NCBI RefSeq assembly: GCF_003347595.2
Contig: NZ_QCZK02000024.1
Coordinates: 456,488 to 520,487 of the forward strand
Direction of reading: 5' to 3'
DNA: 64,000 nucleotides
From: Botryobacter ruber
GTDB lineage: Bacteria; Bacteroidota; Bacteroidia; Cytophagales; Hymenobacteraceae
Shown: positions 53,413-63,581 of the stretch, one piece after another
Layout of the letters: each line of letters begins with the position of its first letter
Numbering within the stretch: the stretch's first letter is position 1
Made by a program: the position numbers and the translations under genes
Notes under the pieces: generated by a model
What the model saw: the letters and a program-made list of their open reading frames with translations, nothing else
What the model was told of the DNA's origin: nothing
Databases searched by the model: none

Positions 53413-54687
53413 ATGCAAAAAGATTTAGCCATTTTTGACCTGATCGCAAAAGAAAAGGCACGCCAGACACATGGCATCGAACTGATAGCATCTGAAAACT
53501 TCGTATCGGGCCAGGTGATGCAGGCCATGGGCAGCGAAATGACAAACAAGTATGCCGAAGGCCTTCCGGGCAAACGCTACTATGGTGGTTGTGAAATTGT
53601 TGACCAGTCGGAGCAACTGGCCATCGACCGTGCCAAAGAACTTTTTGGTGCCGAATGGGCAAATGTACAGCCGCACTCAGGCGCGCAGGCAAACGCTGCC
53701 GTTATGCTGGCCGTGCTGCAGCCGGGCGATAAAATCCTGGGTTTCGACTTGTCACACGGTGGGCACCTGACGCACGGTTCGCCGGTAAACTTCTCGGGTA
53801 AACTGTACCAGCCTACGTTTTATGGGGTAGAGCAGGAAACTGGCCGCATCGATTTCGATAAGGTAGTAGAAACAGCACGCCGCGAGAAACCAAAACTGAT
53901 CATCTGCGGTGCATCTGCCTACTCCCGCGACTGGGATTATAAAAAACTGCGCGAAGCTGCCGACGAAGTAGGAGCGCTTTTAATGGCCGATATTTCGCAC
54001 CCATCCGGTCTGATAGCGAAAGGCCTGCTGAACAATCCGTTTGAGCATTGCCACATCGTTACCACCACTACCCACAAAACCCTCCGTGGGCCAAGAGGCG
54101 GTATGATCATGCTGGGCAAAGACTTCGAAAACCCATTCGGGCTGAAAACACCAAAAGGTGAAATCAGAATGATGTCGTCGCTGCTCGATGGCGCTGTGTT
54201 CCCGGGCACACAGGGCGGACCGCTGGAGCACGTGATTGCTGCCAAAGCCGTTTCTTTCTTCGAAGCCCTGACCGACGATTACCAAAGCTATGTGGAGCAG
54301 ATTCAGAAAAACGCACAGGCGATGGCCAAAGCATTTGTAGACCGTGGGTATGCGATCATCTCCGGTGGCACAGACAACCACATGATGCTGATCGACCTGC
54401 GCTCCAAAGGCTTAACCGGTAAACTGGCCGAGAACGCGCTTGTAAAAGCCGACATCACCATCAACAAAAACATGGTGCCTTTCGATGATAAGTCTCCGTT
54501 TGTGACTTCCGGTATGCGCGTAGGAACTGCTGCCATCACCACAAGAGGTTTAAAAGAAAATGACATGGAGCGCATTGTATCGCTGATAGATGATGTGCTG
54601 GCAAACCATGACAATGAAAGTAAGATCAGTGCGGTACGTGGCGAGGTAAACAACTGGCTGCAGCAGTACCCGCTTTTTGCTTACTAA
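53413..54687 (+). CDS. glyA: Serine hydroxymethyltransferase
   Basis: A PLP enzyme interconverting serine and glycine with tetrahydrofolate. 424 residues, with [26 protein letters not shown], and the PLP Lys in [14 protein letters not shown]. The ATG at 53413 matches the family; the longer frame starting at 53062 is ignored because it crosses a terminator and repeat. It heads an operon: tatC follows after 25 nt and rpiB 6 nt after tatC. Confidence 0.96.
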   Translation: MQKDLAIFDLIAKEKARQTHGIELIASENFVSGQVMQAMGSEMTNKYAEGLPGKRYYGGCEIVDQSEQLAIDRAKELFGAEWANVQPHSGAQANAAVMLAVLQPGDKILGFDLSHGGHLTHGSPVNFSGKLYQPTFYGVEQETGRIDFDKVVETARREKPKLIICGASAYSRDWDYKKLREAADEVGALLMADISHPSGLIAKGLLNNPFEHCHIVTTTTHKTLRGPRGGMIMLGKDFENPFGLKTPKGEIRMMSSLLDGAVFPGTQGGPLEHVIAAKAVSFFEALTDDYQSYVEQIQKNAQAMAKAFVDRGYAIISGGTDNHMMLIDLRSKGLTGKLAENALVKADITINKNMVPFDDKSPFVTSGMRVGTAAITTRGLKENDMERIVSLIDDVLANHDNESKISAVRGEVNNWLQQYPLFAY

Positions 54688-54712
54688 TAGTATCTAGTAG
54701 ATTACCCTTTAC

Positions 54713-55552
54713 ATGAACAAGCCCTATATGGAAGAAGAGCAGCAGGAGATGTCCTTTGTGGATCATCTGGAGGAGTTAAGGTGGCATATTATCCGGTCTC
54801 TTGCCTCCATCCTGGTATTTTCCATTATAGCCTTTCTGGCCAAAGGGTTTGTTTTTCATGACATTATTCTGGCTCCCGCCCGCACAGACTTTTTTAGCTA
54901 CAGGTTTCTGTGCGAGCTGGGAGAAAGAATAGGATCTGATGTGCTGTGCATCACAGACCTGGGCTTTACCATCCAGAGCCGCCAGATGAGCGGGCAGTTT
55001 GCCATGCATATTATGGTGTCGCTGGTGCTGGGCTTGTCCTGTGCCTTTCCGTATGCGTTCTGGGAAATTTGGCGCTTTGTGAAGCCGGGGCTTTACCCGC
55101 AGGAGCAGAAGAGTTCGCGTGGAGCCGTTTTCTTTGTGTCGATACTCTTTATCATGGGGCTGCTGTTTGGCTATTATGTGGTCTCCCCTATCTCCATTAA
55201 TTTCCTGGCCGGCTACCAGGTCGATCCTACAATCCAGAACGAGTTCGACCTTTCGTCCTACATCTCTACCCTTACCACGTTGTGCCTGGCCTGCGCTTTT
55301 ATGTTTGAAATGCCGGTAATCGTGTACTTCTTTACGAAGGCGGGATTGCTGTCGCCGGAGATCATGAAGCTGTACCGTCGCCACTCTATCATTGTTATTC
55401 TTGTATTGTCGGCCGTGATCACACCTCCGGATGTGATAAGCCAGTTGTTGATAGCCATGCCGTTGCTGGTGCTTTACGAAGTAAGTATCAGCGTTTCCAG
55501 ATCTATTCAGAAAAGCGATTTAAAGCGACTAAACGAAAATAATACCTACTAA
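54713..55552 (+). CDS. tatC: Sec-independent protein translocase TatC
   Basis: A 279-residue inner-membrane protein with six helices. N-terminal FVDHLEELRWHIIRS and the central FAFPYAFWEIWRFVKPGLY are TatC hallmarks. It binds twin-Arg signal peptides of folded exported proteins. No tatA is in the window. A second ATG (54728) is possible. Confidence 0.95.
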   Translation: MNKPYMEEEQQEMSFVDHLEELRWHIIRSLASILVFSIIAFLAKGFVFHDIILAPARTDFFSYRFLCELGERIGSDVLCITDLGFTIQSRQMSGQFAMHIMVSLVLGLSCAFPYAFWEIWRFVKPGLYPQEQKSSRGAVFFVSILFIMGLLFGYYVVSPISINFLAGYQVDPTIQNEFDLSSYISTLTTLCLACAFMFEMPVIVYFFTKAGLLSPEIMKLYRRHSIIVILVLSAVITPPDVISQLLIAMPLLVLYEVSISVSRSIQKSDLKRLNENNTY

Positions 55553-55558
55553 ATTATT

Positions 55559-55996
55559 ATGTCTTACAAAGTAGCAATTGGAGGCGACCATGCCGGTTAT
55601 TCCTACAAAAATGTATTGAAAGAAGTGCTGGCAGAGCTTGGCCATGAAGTGCAGGATTTCGGACCTGATTCTGATGCCTCGGCAGATTACCCGGACCACG
55701 TACACCCACTGGCGCAAGCCGTAGAAGCAAAGAAGTTTGACTTTGGCGTGCTGGTGTGCGGCAGCGGAAACGGCGTAGCTATTACAGCCAATAAATACCC
55801 ACAGATAAGAGCGGCGCTTTGCTGGCAAACTGCCCTGGCTAAACTGGCCCGTGAGCACAACGATGCCAACATTATCTGCATTCCTGCCCGGTTTTTGTCT
55901 GTAGAAGAAGCCGTAGACATGATGAAGGTGTTCCTGTCGACTGATTTTATGGGAGGACGCCACGCAGAGCGTGTACGTAAAATAACCGGCTGCTAA
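55559..55996 (+). CDS. rpiB: Ribose 5-phosphate isomerase B
   Basis: A 145-residue enzyme of the pentose-phosphate pathway. GGDHAGYSYK, VLVCGSGNGVAI (catalytic Cys) and NIICIPARFLS are the RpiB/LacAB signatures. It ends with a 4-nt overlap with the convergent gene; no terminator is visible between them. Confidence 0.95.
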   Translation: MSYKVAIGGDHAGYSYKNVLKEVLAELGHEVQDFGPDSDASADYPDHVHPLAQAVEAKKFDFGVLVCGSGNGVAITANKYPQIRAALCWQTALAKLAREHNDANIICIPARFLSVEEAVDMMKVFLSTDFMGGRHAERVRKITGC

Positions 55997-57402
55997 TTTC
56001 TGCTGTAGATTTTAGCAGTTTCTCCGGTACCGGCAGGTTTGTAGTTCCCGAAAATTTCAGGAAGCTTGTACTGCAGCTCAGGCATGAGCCCTGCCTGGTC
56101 TACTATTATCTCGGGAGCTTCCGCTGTAAAGTTCTTGTAGAGTTCAAACACAGCCTGGTATTCGTTCAGGTGGCTGAAGTGCCGTTGCGAAAGGTGCCAG
56201 TCAAGATAAGGCGTAGCCAGCTTGTTATGGGCATAGTACGTAATGTCATCGCCCAGCACCAGTATGCTTTTACCTTTTACGGACGTTGCCTGCTCTTCTG
56301 GCAACACCAGGCGCGACTGGTCTATTGTAAGAACCTGGTGTAGCCCCAGCACCTGCCGGTAACGCAGCACCACTACCCCCGACAGCACCAGCAGGTAAAT
56401 CAAGGTAAGTATCCAGGCTTTCAGGCGGCCGGTAAAGAGGTACTCGCCGAAGTAAGCCAGCGGCGGAAGCAGGACAACAAAAATCCACGCCGATACCTCG
56501 TTGGGCGCCACTACTACCAGCATACTTACCAGGAGCCACACCACCATCAGCTGCTGAAACTTTTCCTGGAACACCAGCCGTTGGGGCAGCGAGAATACAG
56601 AAAACAACGACAACACCAGCACCAGCGCCGGCAGTACGAGTATTTTGGCCAGGTCGAGAGGCGGAATAATAAACTCCGTTCCAAACTGCCACGACCGCAG
56701 CAGGTGCAGCTCCAGGAAACCGCCTAAGGCCCCGGTATAAAAGTAATAGCTGAAAAGTACGGCATACGGAAAAGCAAACCCACACAGCATAAGCAGAAAG
56801 CTCCGGAAGGTGCTGGAGGCAAAGAAGAACACCGCAACAGAAGCCAGCAGCAGGAAGAGTGTCAGGGGCAGGTAACTCAGCGCGGCCAGGCCCAGCATAA
56901 ATCCCCCGATAAACAGGCGGCTGTTGTCGAGCCCCTCCCTCGAAACCGTAACGATGTAAGGCAGCGACAGGATAACAAAGGTATTGCCTATCAGCAGCGG
57001 CGTGAGCATGTCGAACTCAAACGTGAGGCAGCCAAAGGTAAGGTACAGCAGCGCCGGAATGTAGTTTTTGTGGCCATACACATGGAGCCTGTTCAGGATG
57101 CTGTTAAACAGGAGCGCCTGCAGTAAAAGCAGCGCAGCCGCCACCATCCGGTAAGCCAGGTAAGACCTGCCCACCAGCAAATCGATCAGCCAGTACACCA
57201 TAGCCGAAAGCGGGGCCATGCTGTCATAAATGTCGCGGTACAAGGCTGCGCTGTCAGCCATCCGCTCTCCTACCAGCATAGCGTATAGCTCCGGAACAGT
57301 AGCCGGCAGATTCAGAAAAAGAAGCGGCAGCCGGATGGCAAGGTAAAGCACCACGAGCAGGATCAGTCGGGAAGGCAACAGACTTCGGAAGTAACTAATC
57401 AC
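55993..57402 (-). CDS. Polytopic membrane protein, possible glycosyltransferase-like
   Basis: A 469-residue protein with about eleven hydrophobic helices and a C-terminal soluble domain (about 375-469; VKGKSILVLGDDITYYAHN). The N terminus (RLILLVVLYLAIRLPLL, then a periplasmic acidic loop with Asp) suggests a DUF6427- or GT83-like family, but I cannot name one. The start is a GTG at 57402. It overlaps the end of rpiB by 4 nt. Confidence 0.65.
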   Translation of the reverse strand: MISYFRSLLPSRLILLVVLYLAIRLPLLFLNLPATVPELYAMLVGERMADSAALYRDIYDSMAPLSAMVYWLIDLLVGRSYLAYRMVAAALLLLQALLFNSILNRLHVYGHKNYIPALLYLTFGCLTFEFDMLTPLLIGNTFVILSLPYIVTVSREGLDNSRLFIGGFMLGLAALSYLPLTLFLLLASVAVFFFASSTFRSFLLMLCGFAFPYAVLFSYYFYTGALGGFLELHLLRSWQFGTEFIIPPLDLAKILVLPALVLVLSLFSVFSLPQRLVFQEKFQQLMVVWLLVSMLVVVAPNEVSAWIFVVLLPPLAYFGEYLFTGRLKAWILTLIYLLVLSGVVVLRYRQVLGLHQVLTIDQSRLVLPEEQATSVKGKSILVLGDDITYYAHNKLATPYLDWHLSQRHFSHLNEYQAVFELYKNFTAEAPEIIVDQAGLMPELQYKLPEIFGNYKPAGTGETAKIYSRN

Positions 57403-57668
57403 GTGCAGGAGGAGTTAATAACAACGATAAATTTATTTTAGAGCATGTTTAAATTCCGTCCTTTGCGCTGCAAATTGCCCGGAAAGGAACCTGACTTCAT
57501 ATTTTTCTCGCACCATAACGCTGCTATGCTGCTCAAAAAACATTTCGTCAGAACCCTTCCCGAACAATTTTCGCTTGCAAAAACGAAATTTAAACATACT
57601 CTTACCGGAAATGAGTAAGGTGCTTTTGGGGTAAAAATGCGAAATTAATATGATATTTGCATCTTCAT

Positions 57669-58070
57669 ATGGAAAGTAAAAGACAACAGAAATTTTCCCG
57701 CCTGATTCAGAAGGAGTTGGCGGAGATCTTTCAGCGAGAGGTTCCGCATTTATTTGAGGGAGCTTATATATCCGTGAGTGTGGTGCGTGTTTCGCCTGAC
57801 CTGGGCCTGGCACGTGTGTACCTGAGCGTGATGCTGGCTAAAAACAAGGAAACCTTGTTGCTGGAGATCAGGGCAAATACCAAAACCATACGCCACCTGC
57901 TGGCGCAGCGCATTAAAAGCCAGGTGCGTGTTGTGCCGGAGCTTGTATTTTACCTCGACGACAGCGCCGAATATGCTGCACAAATCGAAAAACTTTTTTC
58001 CAACCTGGACATACCTCCTGCCGACGAAGAGGATTCTTCCGAAGAAGACGGCAAAAAAAATGACCAATAG
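57669..58070 (+). CDS. rbfA: 30S ribosome-binding factor RbfA
   Basis: A 133-residue cold-shock and 16S maturation factor with a KH-like fold: RQQKFSRLIQKELAEIF and VYLSVMLAKNKE. The ATG at 57669 is chosen rather than one four codons upstream. The C terminus is an acidic tail (ADEEDSSEEDGKK). It is 15 nt upstream of a methyltransferase gene. Confidence 0.92.
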   Translation: MESKRQQKFSRLIQKELAEIFQREVPHLFEGAYISVSVVRVSPDLGLARVYLSVMLAKNKETLLLEIRANTKTIRHLLAQRIKSQVRVVPELVFYLDDSAEYAAQIEKLFSNLDIPPADEEDSSEEDGKKNDQ

Positions 58071-58085
58071 CTTTGCACCGATAGT

Positions 58086-58895
58086 ATGCAGTACGATCCG
58101 ATAAAGCGTGTTCTTGGCGATGTATTCAACAAGACACCTTTTCTGCGCCGTGTTTTTTATAATTTGCTGGACCTGCTGTTGCTGCGTGCGTGGCACGTGC
58201 ACAAAGAGCTTAACGTGTGGGCTGCCCCCCGTAAAGGCAAAGAGCAGTATATCCTCGATGCCGGTTCCGGGTTCGGGCAGTACACCTACTACCTCTCCTC
58301 CATGAGCAATAAATGGAGTATACTGGCCGTAGATGTAAAAGAAGAACAGATATCGGACAGCAACCAGTTTTTCAGGGCCATAGGGCGGCACAACGTGTTT
58401 TTTAAAATTGCCGACCTGGTGCAGCTGCGGCAGCCAAACTCCTACGATCTGATATTGTCGGTAGATGTGATGGAGCATATCGAGGAAGATGTGGCCGTGT
58501 TCCAAAATTTTTATGCCTCGCTCCGCTCTGGAGGAATGCTGGTTATCTCTACCCCGTCCGACCAGGGCGGCTCGGATGTGCACGGTGGCAGCGACACTTC
58601 GTTTATTGAAGAGCATGTGCGCGATGGCTATAACATACAGGAGATACAGGCTAAACTTCGCAAAGCAGGTTTCCGTAAAGTGGAGGCCCGTTACTCTTAT
58701 GGCAAACCCGGACAGGTTTCCTGGCGTTTGTCTATGAAATATCCGTTACTGATGCTGGAGGTATCCAAACTGTTCTTCGTAGTACTACCGTTTTACTACC
58801 TGTTTACGTTCCCGGTAAGCCTGGTGCTGAACTGGATGGATGTGAATGGCAAACATGAAACCGGCACCGGACTGATTGTAAAAGCCTGGAAATAG
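58086..58895 (+). CDS. Class I SAM-dependent methyltransferase
   Basis: A 269-residue protein. The SAM-binding motif I is ILDAGSGFGQYTYYLS (about 57-72) and motif II/III with LSVDVMEHIEEDVAVFQ follow; the C terminus (about 220-260) has one membrane-like helix, PLLMLEVSKLFFVVLPFYYL. It is 15 nt after rbfA and probably co-transcribed with it. The substrate is unknown. In many Bacteroidota rbfA is next to a LolC/E-type permease gene; here this methyltransferase and a family B repeat separate them. Confidence 0.85.
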   Translation: MQYDPIKRVLGDVFNKTPFLRRVFYNLLDLLLLRAWHVHKELNVWAAPRKGKEQYILDAGSGFGQYTYYLSSMSNKWSILAVDVKEEQISDSNQFFRAIGRHNVFFKIADLVQLRQPNSYDLILSVDVMEHIEEDVAVFQNFYASLRSGGMLVISTPSDQGGSDVHGGSDTSFIEEHVRDGYNIQEIQAKLRKAGFRKVEARYSYGKPGQVSWRLSMKYPLLMLEVSKLFFVVLPFYYLFTFPVSLVLNWMDVNGKHETGTGLIVKAWK

Positions 58896-58900
58896 AGCTT

Positions 58901-59179
58901 GGAAGTTTAGGAGTTGGGGAGTTAGAGAGTTTAGGAGTTAGAAAGTTAGAAAGGTGGTGATTTTGTAGGGGTTGAAGATTTTCAACCCTGTAACAGAAAG
59001 GTAGAGAGGTTGGGGTATGGCTGTAGAAACGCGATGCCCGCGTCTCCTGCACGAATCACAAACTAACCTAATCCTGAAAATTCTGAAATTCTGTAAATCC
59101 TGATTCAGACAAAAAATCAATTAAATCAAAAGAATCAGCGGTTCAGACAGCAGCAGAGGCTGTGGTGGCAGGTGCAGAA
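58901..59179 (+). repeat. Family B composite repeat, copy 8
   Basis: Purine tract (about 58901-58955), B2 hairpin (58969-58988), B3 hairpin (59026-59046, with one mismatch in the arm, GAAACGCG), AATCCTGAAAATTCTGAAA section, TTCAGACAG junction and A core (59149-59179). The gap lies between the methyltransferase and the permease gene. Confidence 0.85.
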
Positions 59180-59282
59180 TAAATTTTAGGAAGCGGCAGC
59201 AAAGCTTTTTCTGTTTCAAAGGATCATACATAGAGTTAGTTAATAATAAGTCAGAAGCAAACGAGACGCGGCACACGAAACA

Positions 59283-60506
59283 ATGAATGTAGCTTTTCTG
59301 ATAGCGAACCGGTATTTTTTCTCCAGGAAGAAGCGGAACATCATCAGCATTATTTCCAATATTGCGATGATTGGGGTGGCTGTCGGGTCTATGGCGCTCA
59401 TTATTGTGCTCTCTGTTTTTAATGGCCTCGAAGATCTAATCCGCTCCATCTACAGCAGCTTCGATCCGGATCTTAAAATTTCTTCCGCCGAAGGCAAATC
59501 TTTTGAAACCGATACCGAATTTATGAACCGCATCCGCCGCACACCGGGTGTGGCGGTGGTATCGGAAGTGATAGAAGACAACGCGCTGCTCCGCTACAAC
59601 GACCGGCAGATGGTGGTGAAGGTAAAAGGCGTAAGCGAAAACTTCTTCGATCAAAATGAAATAGATTCGGCAATTGTAGAGGGAACACATGACCTGTACC
59701 GGAACGATGAGTATTTTGCACTGGTAGGGCGCGGCGTGCAGTACCAGCTGTCCATCCGACCCTCCAACCAGTTCGTGTCGATGCAGTTCCTGTACCCCCG
59801 CAATACCAAGTTCAATCCGCTTAACCCGGAAGGCTCTTTTAACACGCTTAACATCAGGCCCGCAGGTGTGTTTGCCATAGAGCGGCAGTACGACGATGCC
59901 TATGTTTTTGTGCCGCTCAGGTTTGCCGAGGAGTTGCTGGAGTATGGCCGCCGCCGCACCTCGCTTGAAATTAAAGTAGAAAGAGGTTTTAAGATTAGCA
60001 CTGTAAAGCGATCGCTGCAGGAGGTGCTGGGGCAGAACTTTAATGTGCAGGACAGCGATGAGCAGCACACGAGCCTGCTGCGTGCCGTTAAGGTAGAAAA
60101 GCTGTTCGTATTTATCACGTTTGCCTTTATCCTGCTGATAGCCTCGCTGAATATATTCTTCTCGCTCTCGATGCTCGTGATCGATAAAAAGAAAGATATT
60201 GCCATACTGGCTGCCATGGGAGCTACCGCTGCCACCATCCGGAACATTTTTCTGCTCGAAGGAGCGTTGGTGGCTTTTATCGGGGCCGCTTATGGGCTGT
60301 CGATGGGGATGCTGGTGTGTAACCTGCAGCAGACCTTCGGATTGGTGTCGATGGGCATGGCTACCTCTGTCGTGGATTCGTACCCTGTAAAGATGCAAGT
60401 TTCTGATTTCGTGATGACGGGCGTAACGATTGTTGTAATAACACTGCTTGTTTCTATCAGGCCTGCCTATCGGGCTGCTGCTATGTCTGTTACAGAAAAC
60501 ATATAA
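59283..60506 (+). CDS. LolC/LolE-type ABC permease (FtsX/MacB family)
   Basis: A 407-residue permease of the lipoprotein-releasing family: one N-terminal helix (about 20-45), a periplasmic domain (about 50-265), then three helices (about 270-295, 315-345 and 370-395) with FtsX-type AILAAMGATAATI. It would extract lipoproteins from the inner membrane with a LolD ATPase, which is not in the window. The position near rbfA is common in Bacteroidota. Confidence 0.9.
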   Translation: MNVAFLIANRYFFSRKKRNIISIISNIAMIGVAVGSMALIIVLSVFNGLEDLIRSIYSSFDPDLKISSAEGKSFETDTEFMNRIRRTPGVAVVSEVIEDNALLRYNDRQMVVKVKGVSENFFDQNEIDSAIVEGTHDLYRNDEYFALVGRGVQYQLSIRPSNQFVSMQFLYPRNTKFNPLNPEGSFNTLNIRPAGVFAIERQYDDAYVFVPLRFAEELLEYGRRRTSLEIKVERGFKISTVKRSLQEVLGQNFNVQDSDEQHTSLLRAVKVEKLFVFITFAFILLIASLNIFFSLSMLVIDKKKDIAILAAMGATAATIRNIFLLEGALVAFIGAAYGLSMGMLVCNLQQTFGLVSMGMATSVVDSYPVKMQVSDFVMTGVTIVVITLLVSIRPAYRAAAMSVTENI

Positions 60507-60625
60507 AATGACATTCCTCCTGGTCATGCCTTAAAAAAATGATAATAATCATCTTCAAAACTTAAAAAAGTTCTAGGAAGTCAGGCAGTTTAAGGTTATT
60601 TTTGGAACCCTTAAATTGTTTTGGC

Positions 60626-63559
60626 ATGAAAGTATTTACCACCCAGCCTTTTCAGGTAATATATTCGCTGTTCGAGCACGAATATCTGGGTTATTTGTTT
60701 GAGTCGTTTGTAGTGCAGGAAAACAGCAAGGGGCAGCTAACTTTGCAGCACCAGAACATATCTGCAAAAAATGCCGAAGAGTTTGCCTCACGCCTGGATG
60801 CCAATGATTTTAAACTTATCCCGCTGATAGACCAGATTCAGCAGGATGCTGTTTTAAAGAAGTTCTCCACAAAAAAGTTATCTTCTACAGATTTTTTCCT
60901 GAAAGTATACGACCCCGAGAAAGGCGATAAAGCGCTGCAGGAAGAGATCGGCCGTTACATTCAGGTGCGGATGGGGAAGATACTGGAATTGCTGAAAGGC
61001 AAGATGACCTTTATTATGGGCAAAGATGGGGAGCCAACCTGGAAGCAGATTACGATGGCCCCGGAGAAAGCTACGGTACTCTTCCACTTCAGGCGTAACA
61101 CCGATAACACCCATTATTTCCCTACGTTAAAATATGCCGGCGAAAAGCTGGAGTTCCAGTACCGGAATGCAGCGCTGGTATGCTACGAGCCCGCCTGGCT
61201 GTTGCTCAACGATACCATTTATGGCTTCGAAAAAGACATTGACGGTAAAAAGCTGCAGCCTTTCCTGAACAAGAAGTTTATTGTAGTGCCGCGTTCGGTG
61301 GAGGAGAACTACTACCGCAAGTTCGTGGCGCCGCTGGTCGAGTCTTTTGACGTGTATGCCAAGGGCTTTGATATTCGCTCCGAACGCTTCAAGCCCAGCC
61401 CCTGCCTTACCTTTGCAGAAATGAAAGCCGCAGATGCGCCGGCCCTACTTTCCGGTGCTTCGGGTACCGATTCAAAAGCAGAACGTGCCGTGGCCAGCGA
61501 TAAAATATTGTTCGACCTTTCGTTTAAATACGGCGACTACACCATCCAGACACAGGAGGCGAAACGGGTAAGCGTTAGCATGGAGAAAACCAGCGACTCT
61601 TATGTGTTTCACCGCCTAATCCGGGATGTGAACCATGAGAAAGAATTTATAAAGGAACTTTCTAAGCGGGCACTGGAAGTTAAAAACGGCAAAGCCGTGC
61701 TGGATAAAAGTATCGCTTTTTCCTGGCTGAACAACCACCTGGCAGACCTGGAGAAGCTGGGCTTTACCGTTCGCCAGTCGGAAAAAAGCAACAAGAACTA
61801 CTTTATCGGCGAGATTACCATCAGCATCGGCATAACCGAAAACAACGACTGGTTTGATGTGTATGGTACGGTGCAGTTTGGTGAGTTTGCGGTTCCTTTT
61901 ATTAAACTAAAAAGCCACATCCTTACCAAAAACAACGAATTTATGCTGCCCAACGGGCAGGTTGCCATTATCCCGGAGGAATGGTTTACGCAATACATCG
62001 AGCTGTTTGCCTTTGCGGAGGGCGAGCACGCGCTTACCCTGAAGAAGCACCACATGGCGCTTGTAAACGATTTGCAGGGCGGCAACCTGGCCACCGTTAC
62101 CATGAGCCGCAAACTTGAAAAGCTGCGGGAGTTCGAAGAAATAGCAGACCAGCCCCTGCCCCTGGGGTTCAGAGGCGATTTGCGCCCTTACCAGAAAGCC
62201 GGGTACAACTGGCTGCACTTTGTTAAAGACTATAAGTTTGGCGGCTGCCTCGCCGACGATATGGGCCTCGGAAAAACTGTGCAGACCCTGGCGATGCTGC
62301 AGCACCGGAAAGAAAACGGTGCTGAAAATGCCTCGCTGCTCGTTATGCCTACTTCGCTGATCTATAACTGGCTGAACGAGGCCGAGAAGTTTACCCCGGA
62401 ACTGCGCATACTCAACTACACCGGTACTTATCGCGAAAAAGATGTGGAGCTGTTTGAGCAGTACGATGTAGTGCTTACCTCCTACGGCATTGTGCGCCTG
62501 GATGCAGAGCTGCTAAAAACCTACTATTTCGATTATATTATCCTGGACGAGTCGCAGGCAATCAAGAATCCGGACTCCACTACCTCCCGGTCTGTCAGGG
62601 CGCTTAAGTCACGGTACCGCCTCATCCTGACAGGTACACCGGTAGAGAACAGCACCATGGACCTGTGGTCGCAGATGGCTTTTATTAACCCGGGCTTGCT
62701 GGGCAACCAGAATTTCTTCCGCAATGAGTTCCTGAGGCCGATAGAGAAGGAAAAGGACGAGCAGAAAACCCGCAAACTGCATGCACTTATCAAACCGTTT
62801 ATTCTTCGCCGGCATAAATCGCAGGTGGCAAAAGAGCTGCCCGAGAAAATAGAACATACCACCTTCTGCAGAATGACGGAAGAACAGGAGCATGCCTACG
62901 AAGAAACCAAGTCGTACTACCGCAACAAAATCCTGACGAGCCTGGAAGAGCAGGGAAAGGGAAATACGCAGTTTATGCTGTTGCAGGGTCTGACCAAGCT
63001 GCGACAGATTGCCAATCACCCCTTAATGACAGACGAGGGCTACGAAGGCGAGTCGGGCAAACTGAAAGAGGTGCTCCGCATGACGCGCAGTGTAGTAGGA
63101 GAAGGCCACAAGGTGCTGGTGTTTAGCCAGTTTGTGAAACACCTGCAGATCATAAAAAAAGTACTTGACGACAAAGGCATTACTTACGCTTACCTCGATG
63201 GCAATTCCAAAGACCGGCAGCAGCAGGTAGAGCGGTTCCAGCAGGATAAAAGCATACAGGTGTTCCTGATCTCGTTAAAAGCCGGCGGTGTAGGCCTGAA
63301 CCTGACTGCTGCCGATTATGTGTTTATACTAGACCCCTGGTGGAACCCGGCCGTAGAGGCACAGGCCGTAGACAGGGCGCACCGCATCGGGCAGCAGAAC
63401 AATGTATTCACCTACAAGTTTATTACAAAGGATACTGTAGAAGAAAAGATACTGGCGCTGCAAAGCCGCAAAATTCAGCTCGTAACCGATTTAATCAGCA
63501 CAGACGAAACCATCATGAAAAACCTGACGAAGGACGACATTGATAACCTGCTGAGTTAA
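60626..63559 (+). CDS. SNF2/RapA-family DEAD-like helicase
   Basis: A 977-residue ATPase (start ATG 60626; eight codons upstream is another frame start). The N terminus (about 1-500) is poorly characterised. Walker A is DDMGLGKTVQT and the DExx box is LDESQAIKN; the C-terminal helicase has AGGVGLNLTAADYVFIL and WWNPAVEAQAVDRAHRIGQ. It remodels or repairs protein-DNA complexes or transcription. A TATTTTTG (60597-60604) is a possible -7 box 22 nt before the ATG. It ends at a strong terminator. Confidence 0.92.
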   Translation: MKVFTTQPFQVIYSLFEHEYLGYLFESFVVQENSKGQLTLQHQNISAKNAEEFASRLDANDFKLIPLIDQIQQDAVLKKFSTKKLSSTDFFLKVYDPEKGDKALQEEIGRYIQVRMGKILELLKGKMTFIMGKDGEPTWKQITMAPEKATVLFHFRRNTDNTHYFPTLKYAGEKLEFQYRNAALVCYEPAWLLLNDTIYGFEKDIDGKKLQPFLNKKFIVVPRSVEENYYRKFVAPLVESFDVYAKGFDIRSERFKPSPCLTFAEMKAADAPALLSGASGTDSKAERAVASDKILFDLSFKYGDYTIQTQEAKRVSVSMEKTSDSYVFHRLIRDVNHEKEFIKELSKRALEVKNGKAVLDKSIAFSWLNNHLADLEKLGFTVRQSEKSNKNYFIGEITISIGITENNDWFDVYGTVQFGEFAVPFIKLKSHILTKNNEFMLPNGQVAIIPEEWFTQYIELFAFAEGEHALTLKKHHMALVNDLQGGNLATVTMSRKLEKLREFEEIADQPLPLGFRGDLRPYQKAGYNWLHFVKDYKFGGCLADDMGLGKTVQTLAMLQHRKENGAENASLLVMPTSLIYNWLNEAEKFTPELRILNYTGTYREKDVELFEQYDVVLTSYGIVRLDAELLKTYYFDYIILDESQAIKNPDSTTSRSVRALKSRYRLILTGTPVENSTMDLWSQMAFINPGLLGNQNFFRNEFLRPIEKEKDEQKTRKLHALIKPFILRRHKSQVAKELPEKIEHTTFCRMTEEQEHAYEETKSYYRNKILTSLEEQGKGNTQFMLLQGLTKLRQIANHPLMTDEGYEGESGKLKEVLRMTRSVVGEGHKVLVFSQFVKHLQIIKKVLDDKGITYAYLDGNSKDRQQQVERFQQDKSIQVFLISLKAGGVGLNLTAADYVFILDPWWNPAVEAQAVDRAHRIGQQNNVFTYKFITKDTVEEKILALQSRKIQLVTDLISTDETIMKNLTKDDIDNLLS

Positions 63560-63581
63560 GTTGGCTTCTATTCAAAACAGG

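Noticed and set aside
57433..57813. 126-codon minus-strand frame upstream of rbfA
   Set aside because: It overlaps the start of rbfA and has no conserved features.
60507..60545. Terminator after the LolC/E-type gene (TGAC/GTCA)
   Set aside because: The stem is only 4-5 bp and lacks a proper T run.
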